Below, in pieces: positions 25,560 to 36,317 of a DNA stretch of 64,000 nt. The position numbers and the translations under genes were made by a program. The notes beneath the pieces were generated by a model, which was given only the letters and a program-made list of their open reading frames with translations, did not search any database and was not told the DNA's origin. The stretch is from Metallyticus violacea (lineage: Eukaryota; Arthropoda; Insecta; Mantodea; Metallyticidae). Each line of letters opens with the position of its first letter. Position 1 is the stretch's first letter. The stretch is from the NCBI GenBank assembly GCA_030762175.1, contig CM060841.1, forward strand, positions 7,013,501 to 7,077,500, in the 5' to 3' direction.

Positions 25560-26300
25560 ATTCAATTAAATAGTACACACAGCAACAGTTAATGGGTTTA
25601 GTGAACAAATGATAGATTGAAAAATAAAAAGATTCAAAAGAAAAAAGAAAATCAAACAAATCACCACACTCAGCAATTTATATAAAGAAAAAACTTTCAA
25701 AAGTTCATGTACCACGCTTACATTAATCACAAATTTCAAAAAACATTCAAACAATACAACATCACTTTGGCACCCGTAAATAGATACAATGTAGGCAAAT
25801 TGCTGAATCTAAACACAATTGAACCCAGATCAAAAGAAGATAGTTCAGGCATATATAGGATCAAATGTAAGGATTGTGACATAGTATATGTAGGCAAGAG
25901 CAAAAGAAGCTTGGGTATTAGATCAAAAGAGCACTGGAGAAATGCCAGATTCAAGCAAATAGAATAATTGGCAGTTGCAGCACATTTCTGGAATGAAAAC
26001 ATGAAATAGAAAAAGATATAATAATCCTAAGAGCAGTTCAGCATTCAAAGGAACTTAGTATATGGGAAAAGGTTTATATAAAAAAATATGAACATAGACT
26101 TATGAATTTTGATATACCAGAAGCAGACAACACATTGTACATGTTTATCAACAAACCACCAGAGCGCACACAGCCAAGTATACATCCTACTTGAAGAGAT
26201 CCATTAGTCATCAATTGGTTGACAATGTGAGCAAGTGACTCACGAAATTAGTCCCAACTTACTTTTTAAAAAAAAGTTTTAATGTGAAACGTCAAGAGAG
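25560..26300 (+). pseudogene. Penelope-like element 3' end with GIY-YIG endonuclease remnant
   Basis: The frame at 25707-25964 reads YINHKFQKTFKQYNI, then GKLLNLN, then SSGIYRIKCKDCDIVYVGKS followed by KRSLGIRSKEH. This is the GIY-YIG endonuclease that sits at the C-terminus of Penelope-like reverse transcriptases, with its CxxC-type cysteines and the R..EH segment. After a stop it continues AVAAHFWNEN, LRAVQHSKELSIWEK and YKKYEHRLMNFD-like sequence. Downstream GAAACGTC at 26287-26294 resembles the 3' half of a hammerhead, but no CTGATGA is found before it. The reverse transcriptase is missing. Confidence 0.65.
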
Positions 26301-27994
26301 TTTAATATATTGACATGATTTTAGAAGTTTTACTTTTAATTCAACAAGACTAACAACATTTTTAAAATTTTGGGCTTGAAGGGCTTTTTAATGAGTTTGG
26401 TAATATATTATAAAGGTTTTCACCTTTATTGACACTTTTTGTAAGTTTGTGATATTGGAAGTGTATTAGCCTAGATCTAGTGTAATACACATGACATAAT
26501 CTTCATTATTGTTAAAAAGATTATCTAGAAAGTTTGGTGTAGTGATAGAATTGCCTGATAAGTATAATAATTTATTATTCTTATCATATACTTCAAATAA
26601 AGCACTTAACAGAAACATCAAAGTAATTTTCTTGTTCAAAAATCTGTATTTTATGAATTAAGGTGTGCCAAAGATTAGATAAATTCTGAAGCTATATGCA
26701 CTTGTTATAATACAAACATTTTCCTTGCATGCTACAAATGACATTGTTGAAATCACTGCTACCAAATCCAAATTTCATTCAAGACACGTTTTGTTGACTC
26801 AGAACATTATTGTGGATAGAAATTAAGCACTTTAAATACTTAGATTACTTGCACATTTTCAAGACTAAATAGAATTCATCAATATAATGCAATTACAAAA
26901 CATATATGGGCAAGCAGGGAGAGTAATAAAAGTATTGCTGCAGTTCTTAATATATGTCTGATTATAATGAAAAGTCGTAGTAAAATGGATAATGGCTTAA
27001 TGCATTAGAAAAGGCTTAAAAAACATTTAAATTTCAGAATACTCTATTTAGTGTCTTGCAACTCAGAGACAAAAAGGAAATCAGTATTTTATTGTATGGA
27101 ACATTAATGTGCTAAAATGTTGGTGGTAGTCAGTTATGTTGTTATTAAGTGGTAATTTTAATTTGGAAACCCTTTCATTTCCCTTTTGTGCTTATGGTAA
27201 GTTCCTCATCAAGGCTAGGTTCCTGAATTCTCTCAAACATCTTAACAACATATATAAGGAAATGTTATGTTTGTAAGTAGTGGCTGCTTAAGAATGTTTA
27301 CAGTTAGTCTATATAGACAATGATACTTGATCACAATCCTACCAGATTTAAATTATCTATTCTAAGCTGTTAATAAAACTAGAAGTGTTGAAATTTGTAC
27401 CTAACAAATAAATTCATACTTCTGGCATTAACATAAACAGCAGTAAATTGAAGATTTGTCCAAAATAAATATTTACAAATGTATTTATTAAGAGTAAATG
27501 CATTTCTTGTACATGTTACAAATCATAGGAATCTAGCTATGCATTTATATCTATAGCTTCAAATAAATTTTAAGCCAGTATAATTGCAATTCATTCAGGG
27601 TGAGCATTAAAGAATGCTTTGATCTAAAGAATATATCATTAATAGGATATGCAGACAAGCTGCAGTTGAATCAGCATCTGTCATAATTTCCTGCTAAGAG
27701 TTATGCATGTTTTTGGTTCACATCTGCACCATATGAGAGCACAGTCAACAAAAATTTAATGCCATTTTAGAAGCTTGATCTAATCTGGTGACCACCAAGA
27801 TCACTTGATATAACATGTAGCTTCTTCTTGTAGAACTTTATGAAAATCACATTTACATTTCACCACTGTTCAGAGACCTCATGAAACTCTGCAGCCATAT
27901 TACAGCAGTGGTGTCAGTCATTACTAATATCTATAGTAGGTGTGAAATGAATTAGATATTGATTAGATGTGTACTTTGCGATCTAACGTGTCAA
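26301..27994. other. AT-rich intergenic sequence
   Basis: No coding frame or recognised repeat. Confidence 0.6.
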
Positions 27995-28765
27995 TCGAGT
28001 GTGCCAAAAAATGTATACACACTTTCACAGTAGATATATATTTAATATATTTCAGTTGATCTGAAAAACAACAGTAATGTATAGTAGGATGTTTTGTAAA
28101 CAAATGTGACTCACATACATTATGATAGCGTTGCTACGTGACAGGTAAATCAACAATGAGCCAAGATTATCATTTGAAAGGCTGAAAGCAATTTTGAAGT
28201 TGTATTGGAAGACCGAGAATCTTGTTGAAGTTCAAAGGCAATGGAGATGTGTGTACACAACAGAACTGCCAATGCAAGTAACAATTGCATGTATTCAAGA
28301 CAAATTTGAGACTTGTGGTACAGTATGCGGGCAGATCTGGGAGACTTTGCCCAGCAACAATTACCACCAAGATGTAAGTGCATACCTTGATGATAATCTT
28401 CCAAGACACTGGATAGGATGAAGAGGTATAATTGAGTTTCCACCGCATTCTCAAAATCTAACTCCATTGGACTTCTACCTATGGGGAACTCTTAAGGCTG
28501 TTGTGTACCATAGAAATCCAGCTACACTGACAGCACTTTGGGAAGAAATGTGCTGCAATTACTGAGGACACTTTTGCAAATGTTGCTCAATCAGTAGTTC
28601 AACGTACTCATGAGTGTATCGATGCCGATGGTGGGCATTTTGAGCAACTGTAAAAGTGTAAGATGATTAGTACTCATCGTTTTCTGTTTATGTGAATTCA
28701 GTTTTGTTATGTTAACACAGTTTTTTCTTTGCTTGGAGTGTGTACACATTTTTTGGCACCATCTG
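27995..28765 (+). mobile_element. Internally deleted mariner-like element (family M1)
   Basis: Terminal inverted repeats are built on GTGCCAAAAAATGTATACAC (28001) and its complement ending at 28759, with TA at 28766. Inside, the frame from 28194 reads LYWKTENLVEVQRQWR, then TIACIQDKFETCGTV: the N-terminal helix-turn-helix of a Tc1/mariner transposase. It then jumps to AYLDDNLPRHWIG, PPHSQNLTPLDFYLWGTLKA, its C-terminal part. The middle, including the first two catalytic residues, is deleted and one stop interrupts the rest. The same family is seen inverted at 42977-43655. Confidence 0.75.
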
Positions 28766-28767
28766 TA

Positions 28768-30329
28768 TGTTGCACACTTAGATATATCATTATAAACTTT
28801 GACAGTTCTATCAGGTAATACAGTGTATTTAACTGAAAGTTAAACCACGTTAGGGATAATGCAAACTTAAAAATAAAAACATTAATTTATGCTCATTATG
28901 TATATTTGGTTATTATGTACACCAGGACTGTTTTATCAGTGAAAGTAAAGTTGTAATTCACAACAGTCCTTCACTTATGTCACCTGACCGATACAGGAAC
29001 TGATTTTCTGATCTTTATTCATAAACTGCTATAGTAATATAATGATGATGTACCTGTGATTTTCCTCTTCAGTTTTAAAAGATTGGTACATGCTATAATT
29101 CACAAATATTTGAAAAGCAAACGGTTTTTTCACAAACAGCTGAGATTGATGGGCATAGGATGACCAGATAACCACAGTTTATTAAAGGAATCTGATTCAT
29201 TTTGTAAAAATTGGATATTTTGTTTATCAATTAAGTTTTATTACTAAGGACATAATATTCTCTGCTGATACTCTTTTTTAAAACAAGTCATTTCTAAGAC
29301 CTAATGAGGACTCTGTAGCAACAGTCTGTATAAAAACAATACTTATTACACAAACCTAATATGCCTTTTTCTTTTCAATATTGTCAGATTTTTTATTTAT
29401 TTAGTCTATCTAAAGATGCTCTTTTTAACATCTGTAATTAGCATTCCATTCAAATCAGGGCATGAAATGGGCAATTAATTTTGCTCAGAGGCCTCTTCTT
29501 TCAGACTCGAGGTTCTTTTATGTGCCATAAATCTACAATATGGGACCAACAGCTTTATTTCTCATCCATCGGAAATCATACTCAAGAATGTCCTATATCA
29601 TTGACTCTGGCCGGGTTTGAACCCACAACCTTTGGTCTGCGAGGCATATATAGTTGTTAGACCATCAAGACCAACTATGTTATTAGATTAGATATATTCT
29701 TTGATGACAATCATTTTCAAGTTTAAATTTACAAACCTGTCCTATTCAACACATACGTAAGTATAGTACTTTTTAAAACTGTACTTCAACAGAAACCTTT
29801 CAATGTTTAAATCATTCATGACATCTGTCTACTGAGCATACACCAAGGAAAATAATATTTCTAAATTTGCATAAAATAATTTTTAATTTAAATGACTGAA
29901 TATAAAAATTGTTAATTTTTTTACATTTTGTGACATATATCACAGAATTAAAATGCAAGAAGACATGCAGGATATGAGAGACATCTAGTCACCCTAGATA
30001 AATTTGGTGAGAGAAAGAGAAGAACGATCATGATGACTTTATATGCATAATTTTTTGTTTCAGATGAAAGAAAATATGCTAGCAAACATTGTAAAATATT
30101 TTTGAAAATGTTTAAGCAGTGAAAATTGTTAAAATTTCATGTAATTATGACTGTATTGTGTAGATGTATCTGCAAAGAAAAACTTGGAGTTAAGAATGGG
30201 AACAAGCTGGTTTATTATTATTATCAATAATAGTGTTCAAATAGACTGGTAATGATCAAATTCAACAATAATAGTAGTAGTAATAATAATAATGTGAAAG
30301 CCTAAAGAATTAACTAAAATTGTTAATTG
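28768..30329. other. AT-rich intergenic sequence
   Basis: It holds the SINE-1 copy at 29390-29676. Otherwise nothing is recognised. Confidence 0.6.
29390..29676 (-). repeat. SINE-1 copy, degenerate
   Basis: Tail, core and tRNA-like head are recognisable on the minus strand (GTTGGTCTTGATGG head, GGGTTCAAACC B box). There are many substitutions and the central hairpin is disrupted. It is one of the oldest copies in the window. Confidence 0.75.
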
Positions 30330-30425
30330 GAACATTGCAAAGTGAAGCTATTGACATATTAAGATCATTGTGTGATTGAGTTGAACTAACACTCTTTTGC
30401 TCCACTTATTTGTTTAAATATGTAG

Positions 30426-30456
30426 AACTGGTTTCACGAACACTTCGCATCGCCAG
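30426..30456 (-). ncRNA. Damaged hammerhead-like core (minus arm)
   Basis: On the minus strand it reads CTGGCGA, a GCGAA/TTCGT stem with a 3-base loop, GAAAC, CA, GTTC. The invariant CTGATGA has two substitutions, so cleavage is not expected. The conserved stem shows common descent with the plus arm. Confidence 0.4.
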
Positions 30457-31154
30457 CCCCATTGTCAATTGGAAGATAAACCATTATGCTGTGGGGATGT
30501 GTAAAATGCTCTGGTGGAGGTGTGATGAACTTGAAGTTTATGTTTTTATCACTGGAAGTGTCAAAGTTCATCAAACTGTCTTTGTACTTGTAAATGTAGA
30601 TTTTTCTCCCATGTTGCTAATTCTGTAGGTCCTTGACCAATTTTAATAATTTTGTTTTATTCAGTATGTCATAGTTTTCAGTCCAGAAAGAGAGCCTCTA
30701 CTGGTTTCTCCAACTGCTTATATTTTATGTTTCTGAAATGTTCTTTTAACTGTGTGTCTATGTTTCTCTTTGTTTTTCAAATGTAGATTTTTTTCACACT
30801 CTGCTCAACTTACTATACTTATTCTACTTTGGAAAAACAAAGAGAAACATAGGCACATGGTTAAAAGAACATTTCAGAAAAATAAAATACAAGCAGTTGG
30901 AAAAATCAGCAGGAGCATCTCATTTCTGGACAGAAAACCACAACATATTCAATAAAAACAAATGATTAAAATTGGTGCTAGGACTTACAGAAGTAGCAAC
31001 ATGAGAAAAAATCTACAATTACAAGTACAAAGACAGTTTAATGTACTTCAACACTTCCAGTGATGAAAACATAAACTTAAGTTCATCACACCTCCACCAG
31101 AGCAGATTACAAATCCCCACAGCATAACGGTTTATCCTCCAGTTGACAATGGGG

Positions 31155-31190
31155 CTGATGATGCGAATGAAGTGTTCGTGAAACCGGTTC
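31155..31190 (+). ncRNA. Hammerhead-ribozyme-like core (plus arm)
   Basis: CTGATGA, then a stem II of GCGAA with TTCGT (one G-U pair, long loop), then GAAAC, two bases and GTTC. This is the same architecture as at 25128-25162 and lies downstream of the endonuclease remnant on the same strand, as expected for a pseudo-LTR ribozyme. Helix I is weak (GG with CT at the junction). Confidence 0.45.
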
Positions 31191-31262
31191 TGCATATTTA
31201 AGCAGGCAAGTGGAACAAAAGAGTGTTAGTTTGACTCAATCACACAATGATCTTAATAGCCT

Positions 31263-32284
31263 AAAGAATGTTATATGCTGATTTTCATTAGTTTAGTTTA
31301 GAACCTGCTGTATACTTAAATTTATCTTAGAAATAATGAATTAGCCATGGACTAAATGCAGCTACTGTGTTAACTTTCTTTGAATGTGAACTGCCATAAC
31401 TAAACTTTGAATTAAAAACATTTCCAATATTTAACAGCATAAATTCAAAAATAAATAATAGTGCAGCACACACAGGAATTGAAGCCTCATAAATCTTTCA
31501 ATTTTGAAATGCATTTTCTATATCCTAATTATTTTTTAAAGATTAATTTTTGAATGCAGGATTGTGTGGGAATAGCATTAATAATTAAAAAAAATATTAT
31601 AAAATAAATGTTGCACTAAATTAAATTATTGGCTGAAGTTTACAATGGGTTGAGCACTGATAAATAGTTGCAAAAATATTGCCATATTGTGCTTATGTTA
31701 CAGAAACTTTACAGAAAAGCACACTTAGAAGGTAATATTCGATATCTATCCATCTTTTGTATATATGTTAGACAAGATCCTTTATAGCTAAGATGTAACA
31801 TTGTGATTGCTGAGTGTTTAACTATCAAAAATAAAACCATGTTGTGCTATAAAACTATTTTGGCAGTAATAAAATATAATGCACTTGCAATTTGCATCAT
31901 ATTTATTAAAAGTATTTAACATTATCCACTTCCATTTTTTATTTAATGAAGAAGTACAGTTTACTTAAGCAAATCTATGGATTTAGTCTTGTTTTGATGT
32001 AATGTACTTTTATAATATTGTAGATAAAAAATTACTTTGGCATCGACTTGTATCATAGCTTGAACAACTAGTAGAGGTATATGTAATTTGTTTATATATA
32101 AACTATCCCTAATTTTAAAATCAGTGGAAAGAAAATTGCTCATCCTCCATATGTCAATAATATTGGCAATACTTCAAGATAACAGGTATATGTCACAAAC
32201 AGATCATCTCAACACAAATCCAATGCTGTTTCTAATATTTGAAAATACTAGGAAAGAAACCGCCTTTAATTTATAAGACCTCAG
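31263..32284. other. AT-rich intergenic sequence
   Basis: Nothing is recognised. Confidence 0.6.
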
Positions 32285-32314
32285 CACGAGATGCATTCAA
32301 GTTATAACACCTCC

Positions 32315-32347
<33 letters not shown>

Positions 32348-33178
32348 TCTCGGTACTGAAAACATTAGAAACATGCACCGGCACTGGTTGTCAGTGCGTG
32401 ACAGATGGCAGCATTGTATAGCACACAACTCTAGCGGCAGCGTCGATAGTGAGGGCTGTTTTTGATACTTCAAAATGACAATCTTTTCATTACAAGAACA
32501 GCGTGTAATCATTCTTTTGCTCCGTTTGCGTGGTTTGACACCGACTGAAATTCATCGCCAGTTAAGTGAGACACGTGGTGGTGGTGGTGGTGGTGGTGGT
32601 GGTGGTGGTGGTGGTGGTATCATGGATGATTCTAAGGTGCGTTTATGGATGCGACAGTTTAAGGAAGGCAGTTCATCGTGTGATAACAAACCAAGGCAAT
32701 CTCGGCCTTGCACAAGTCAGTCTGACGACATGATCGAGCGAGTGGAGAAAGTTGTTTTGGAGGATCGTCGAAAGAGTGGTGATCTGTGCACGCAATCCTG
32801 CATGAATACCTGAAAATGCGAAAAGTATCCTCCAGGTGGATGCCACGAATGCTGACGGATGACCACAAGGCTGAGTGCATGGCGTGTTGCCAGGCAATGT
32901 TGACGGGTGATGGCGGCATGAATGGGACGTTCTTTTCATCGATTGTGACAATGGATGAGACATAAATGCCGTTTTTCAATCCTGAAACGAAGTGTCAGTT
33001 CAGGGATCAAAACAGACTACAACAGAAGCGTTCGGAGCGGCCATGGAATCACGGCGTCGACGTTGTGAAAATGTGTACTGCTGCAGGGAGATTGCGTTAA
33101 GCAGTGACACAAATTTCAGTTTTCGGGTGATTAGTTAGTGAGAAAAAAATGGAGGTGTTATAACTTGAATGCACCTTG
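32285..33178 (+). mobile_element. Short mariner-family element with 23-bp perfect inverted ends
   Basis: The left end (32292-32314) and right end (33151-33173) are exact reverse complements, TGCATTCAAGTTATAACACC plus three bases. Weaker pairing extends to 32285 and 33178, and TA follows at 33179. The body is only about 890 bp, so the catalytic half is largely missing. The T tract just inside the left end corresponds to a shorter T run inside the right end and looks like a local expansion. Confidence 0.85.
32475..33102 (+). pseudogene. Mariner-family transposase, frameshifted and truncated
   Basis: The first frame (32475-32813) begins MTIFSLQEQRVIILLLRLRG and continues GLTPTEIHRQL, a helix-turn-helix. 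It is then interrupted by a run of glycines from an expanded GGT repeat (32574-32618), and goes on to KVRLWMRQFKEG and KPRQSRP. Another frame takes over near 32800 with HEYLKMRKVSSRWMPRMLT, then SSIVTMDET, which carries the first catalytic Asp. A TAA stop follows it where Trp is normal. After FNPETKCQF the frame soon ends, and no HDN or third-acid motif remains. It cannot be functional. Confidence 0.75.
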
Positions 33179-33180
33179 TA

Positions 33181-34059
33181 TTATCAAAAACTGAAACTTA
33201 ACAATCCAAATAGAAGATAAACAGAGGCAGATGAAATAAAATTATTGGGATTCTAGTAGATTATACATAAAAATAATAAAAACTGTATTCATTGAAGAAA
33301 GCAACATACTCAAAAGTATTAATGATTATTAACTGAAACGAAAAATCCAAGAATGAACCACATTTGTCTGCCAAATAAAATATTAGAAAATCAGTAGAAA
33401 ATTTAGAACACTTACCGACCAAGCAAATAATGACGAGCAATTAGGCCCATCATCCTCGAGATAATGGTTGTGGATGGTCAACCTGTAAAGCCAATGATCA
33501 TTGAAACTGTTTAATGTTTTTTATAAACTGAATTTAATTTAGTTTGTAATTGCAACATACAGTTTTTAATATATTATCTTATTTAACCATATTAACTTGT
33601 GAATACATTTTTAAACGAACGGAATGTTTTAGAGAAAAAGGCTCAAGTTCCTGGAGGTTTATATTATCATATCACCGCCTGTCACCGCCTTTATATGCAT
33701 ATCTCCCAAAATAAATGCCGCAATGTAATTATTTAAGATCTTAAGTTAGCAAGATAAGATATTGAAACTTAAAACCATTTTAACTTGGAACTCTGCGTTC
33801 TATATTTTTTAATTCATAAGTGATTTTTTTGTGTTAAACCAAACTTTTGATACTCAGAAGGTCATGTGCTTACAAATTCTTCTGTATTTTTCAGTGTTTA
33901 ATATGCAGATTAAATGCCAGAACTATTTTAATATTTTATTTGCTGATAATTTTGTGAAAGTAAAAGAATAAAATAACTTTTAAAACACTACAAGTGCATT
34001 TACAAATTTCTCAGACAATATCAGTAATTTCAAGTACTATGCCTGCATTCTGTTTTGCA
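33181..34059. other. AT-rich intergenic sequence
   Basis: Nothing is recognised. Confidence 0.6.
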
Positions 34060-34235
34060 TGGATCAAATAGCGCACACAGTGGCGATAATAATCCACCGT
34101 AATCTGGCCTGCATTCAAATAGCACTGCCTATTAAACAGTACACAGACGCTGAACAAAAATATTAAACTCCACCAATGCTGGATTCAAACTCACGGCTCC
34201 CATTTCATCAACGAGCGTGGCCACCAGGACAGGTA
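34060..34235 (-). repeat. tRNA-headed SINE of a third type
   Basis: Read on the minus strand from about 34235: CCTGGTGGCCACGCTCGTTG (A-box-like), then GGGAGCCGTGAGTTTGAATC (B-box-like). The body has no similarity to SINE-1 or SINE-2. It occurs once in the window, so the 3' limit is uncertain. Confidence 0.4.
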
Positions 34236-34858
34236 ATAAAAAAATCGAACCAAGCACCAAACAAAGTGGTAACCGACAATAATACTAATAAACTGGAGGG
34301 ATATTAACAGATGAATGATGAAGTACTGCAGAATAATGCACTATGAGGCAAACCCTCTTGAGTATAGACCAACAACTCCGTCATTGGCGTTATTAGTGTA
34401 CAGAAACTCAATTTATAATACAGAACTTTACCACTTAGGTTCACAATAGTACAAAGTCATCCGGAAACCAGCTTTGCACGAGAATTCACTGTCAGAGTGG
34501 CCTAAACTAGCATTAGCCTCCCCAATTCTGCATAGGTAGGTATCCAAGCACTTAACGGTTATTAAGATAATACATAGAATAATTAATAAAACAATGTTAG
34601 TTCTAATTTTATTTATTGGTAGGAATTATTTTTTACATTCCTCTTGTATTGAGCAACAGTGCAGTTAATTTTATCATTTGTTCATACCGTCTTAGTTTTC
34701 GAAATATCTAGAAACTGCCATGCACATACAGCATTTATCTAAAACTGCACATAATTACGCGGCCGGTCTTTGGTTAAATTTTCTATATTCGTTTGTTTTA
34801 TAACATTTTAATATCTTGCCTATACGTTGTTAACGCTCTACATGCCAATTTAAAGAAG
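34236..34858. other. Upstream region of the unknown gene at 34859
   Basis: No repeat is recognised. CpG dinucleotides become more common from about 34755, for example CGCGGCCGG, which may mark its promoter. Confidence 0.4.
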
Positions 34859-35134
34859 ATGTCCGAAGCGAAAACAATTCATTCTCCCAAAGCAAAAACT
34901 AGCATCTTCAACACTCCACCCGCTCCTGGCGCCAGAAGAGATGCTGGTAGGCATACTCCGGAAGGGTCGACAAAACTGTTTATAAACGGTTCCGTCAGAT
35001 CTGGTCGCCCGCCAAGATTTCACACATTCGCTTTACTACTGGGTCACACAACTTCCTGTCCCTTCAATCTAAATAGTTTACAACATGTCAGGACCCTCCT
35101 CAAGCCGTTGCAAGATTTGCACCCCCGGCCTTGA
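34859..35134 (+). CDS. Unknown protein, 5' coding part
   Basis: The ATG at 34859 (context AAGAAGATGTCC) opens a 91-codon frame. It starts MSEAKTIHSPKAKTSIFNTP, followed by a Pro/Ala/Arg/Gly-rich stretch and TPEGSTKLFINGSVRSGRPP. The last part (from about 35000) looks random and probably lies in an intron: a good acceptor with a pyrimidine-rich lead (ATGTCAG) ends at 35089 and leads into the 3' frame. The region is clearly richer in GC and CpG than its surroundings. The low-complexity, basic N-terminus suggests a disordered region. I do not recognise the family; it could also be a frameshifted retrocopy. Confidence 0.45.
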   Translation: MSEAKTIHSPKAKTSIFNTPPAPGARRDAGRHTPEGSTKLFINGSVRSGRPPRFHTFALLLGHTTSCPFNLNSLQHVRTLLKPLQDLHPRP

Positions 35135-35355
35135 GCTCGGAAGCTCTCATTGGCGGCACCTTTGTCTCTGTGCCAGGGGATGAACCAGAACCATATGGGA
35201 TACAAGGGGCTGACAAGGCTGCCACCCTTTCTGAGAACCTGTACCCATTAAGGCATGTTAATGGAATCCTTAAGGATCCCGCTAGTATTCCAAAACTAGG
35301 TGTATACACTAGAAACCAAATATTAAAAGTCGCCGATCATCGAACCAGATCGTGA
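35090..35355 (+). CDS. Unknown protein, 3' coding part
   Basis: After the acceptor at 35089 a frame of 88 codons runs to TGA at 35353-35355. It includes SEALIGGTFVSVPGDEPEPY, GADKAATLSENLYPLRHVNG, ILKDPASIPKLGVYTRN and ends KVADHRTRS. A phase-0 donor that would join it to the 5' part is not obvious; TCC|GTCAGA near 34993 is one weak option. AATAAA at 35401-35406 and a GT-rich stretch after it fit a real 3' end. The composition is ordinary for a protein, but I find no motif that names it. Confidence 0.45.
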
Positions 35356-35400
35356 ACATTTTTCAAAATTTATTTCTAATTTTTATTGTAATACAGTGCA

Positions 35401-35430
35401 AATAAAATATGCTTCTCAGTGTTTGTTATT
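35401..35430 (+). terminator. Poly(A) signal and downstream GT-rich element of the unknown gene
   Basis: AATAAA lies 46 bases after the stop codon and is followed within 30 bases by CAGTGTTTGTT, the usual spacing of a cleavage and polyadenylation site. Confidence 0.5.
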
Positions 35431-36039
35431 ATTATTTTATTTTATACAGATCACTTTGTTTTTCTTTGGCTCTACAATGAAAGTAATACATTTTATAGTC
35501 GTTTTCTAAGCAAAAAAAGTGAATTTTTGCTGATATAGGAGACCTTTGTTCCAAGGTTACAGAAGCAAAACACATCAAAATAATGGTTGCCCAAGGAAAA
35601 GCAATACTGAAATTTCGGGAGAAAATTAAAACTCCTCGATGCTTTCTTTTGAGCTTTTTGTGGTTTTATTAGCTTGCAATACAACAAATTGTGTTAAATT
35701 CCTTAAGCCGTAGCATGGCGCATTTAAAATCAAAGAGTGGGGGAGGGGAGTTCCTGTTTCTTAGGAACTCTTTTTCCAACTTTGTTCAGCACATAAGGGT
35801 TTCACATTAAATAGTTTTCCTCCAAAATCACCCAAACTTAGCTCTCGTATATACAAAGCATATTTTAAAAAGGGTTTTTGAAACCCAAAAGTATTTTTTG
35901 TAATGAAATAATGACAATAATGTAAAATATTAACTTTTTAAAATAAATTCAATGGAGGTGAAGAATAACGCCGAATTTTGGACGATTTAGTAATAGATTT
36001 TCAAAACAAACGGTTCATTGTAATTTTTTTTTTTTTTTT
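35431..36039. other. AT-rich intergenic sequence
   Basis: Nothing is recognised. Confidence 0.6.
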
Positions 36040-36317
36040 GAGTAGTGTTTAACGTCCGTTTTTACTACTGAGGCACCACAGGCGGTGGACACTGATAATA
36101 CATGAGATGAAATGATAAATTGGGAAAGGATATATATTTTAAGGAAGGAAGCGTTCCAGGCCTAAGTTTAGGTACCTCCCCGGCATTTGCCAGTTATGAA
36201 GACTGAGGAAAACTTGAAAAAAAACCCAGTCAGGGAGGACGATCCTGGCGGGCTTCGAACCGCAGACCTCCCGCTCACGAGTCCGTGCCTTAACGACATC
36301 GGCCTCCCGTGGCGGTT
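36040..36317 (-). repeat. SINE-2 copy
   Basis: A well-preserved copy on the minus strand, from the head CCGCCACGGGAGGCCGATGT through GGTTCGAAGCC (B box) and the core to the tail with GGACGTTAAACACTACT and a T-rich/A-rich end. Confidence 0.92.

Larger units (their letters stand above)
30330..31262. mobile_element. Penelope-like element in inverted-repeat arrangement
   Basis: Two arms of about 440 bp (30330-30790 minus, 30820-31262 plus) are diverged reverse complements around a short centre. Each arm reads from endonuclease remnant to pseudo-LTR. The plus arm has GKTKRN-like sequence, then LKEHF-like and ASHFWTENHN-like segments (30815-30960) from the GIY-YIG domain. It is followed by a hammerhead-like core (31155-31190) and the pseudo-LTR end with GTGTTAGTTTGACTCAATCA. 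The minus arm keeps the same order but has many substitutions. The plus-strand frames are broken. Confidence 0.7.

Noticed and set aside
26286..26294. A hammerhead ribozyme at the 25.7 kb Penelope-like element
   Set aside because: GAAACGTC is present but no CTGATGA or stem II precedes it, so it was not listed as a feature.
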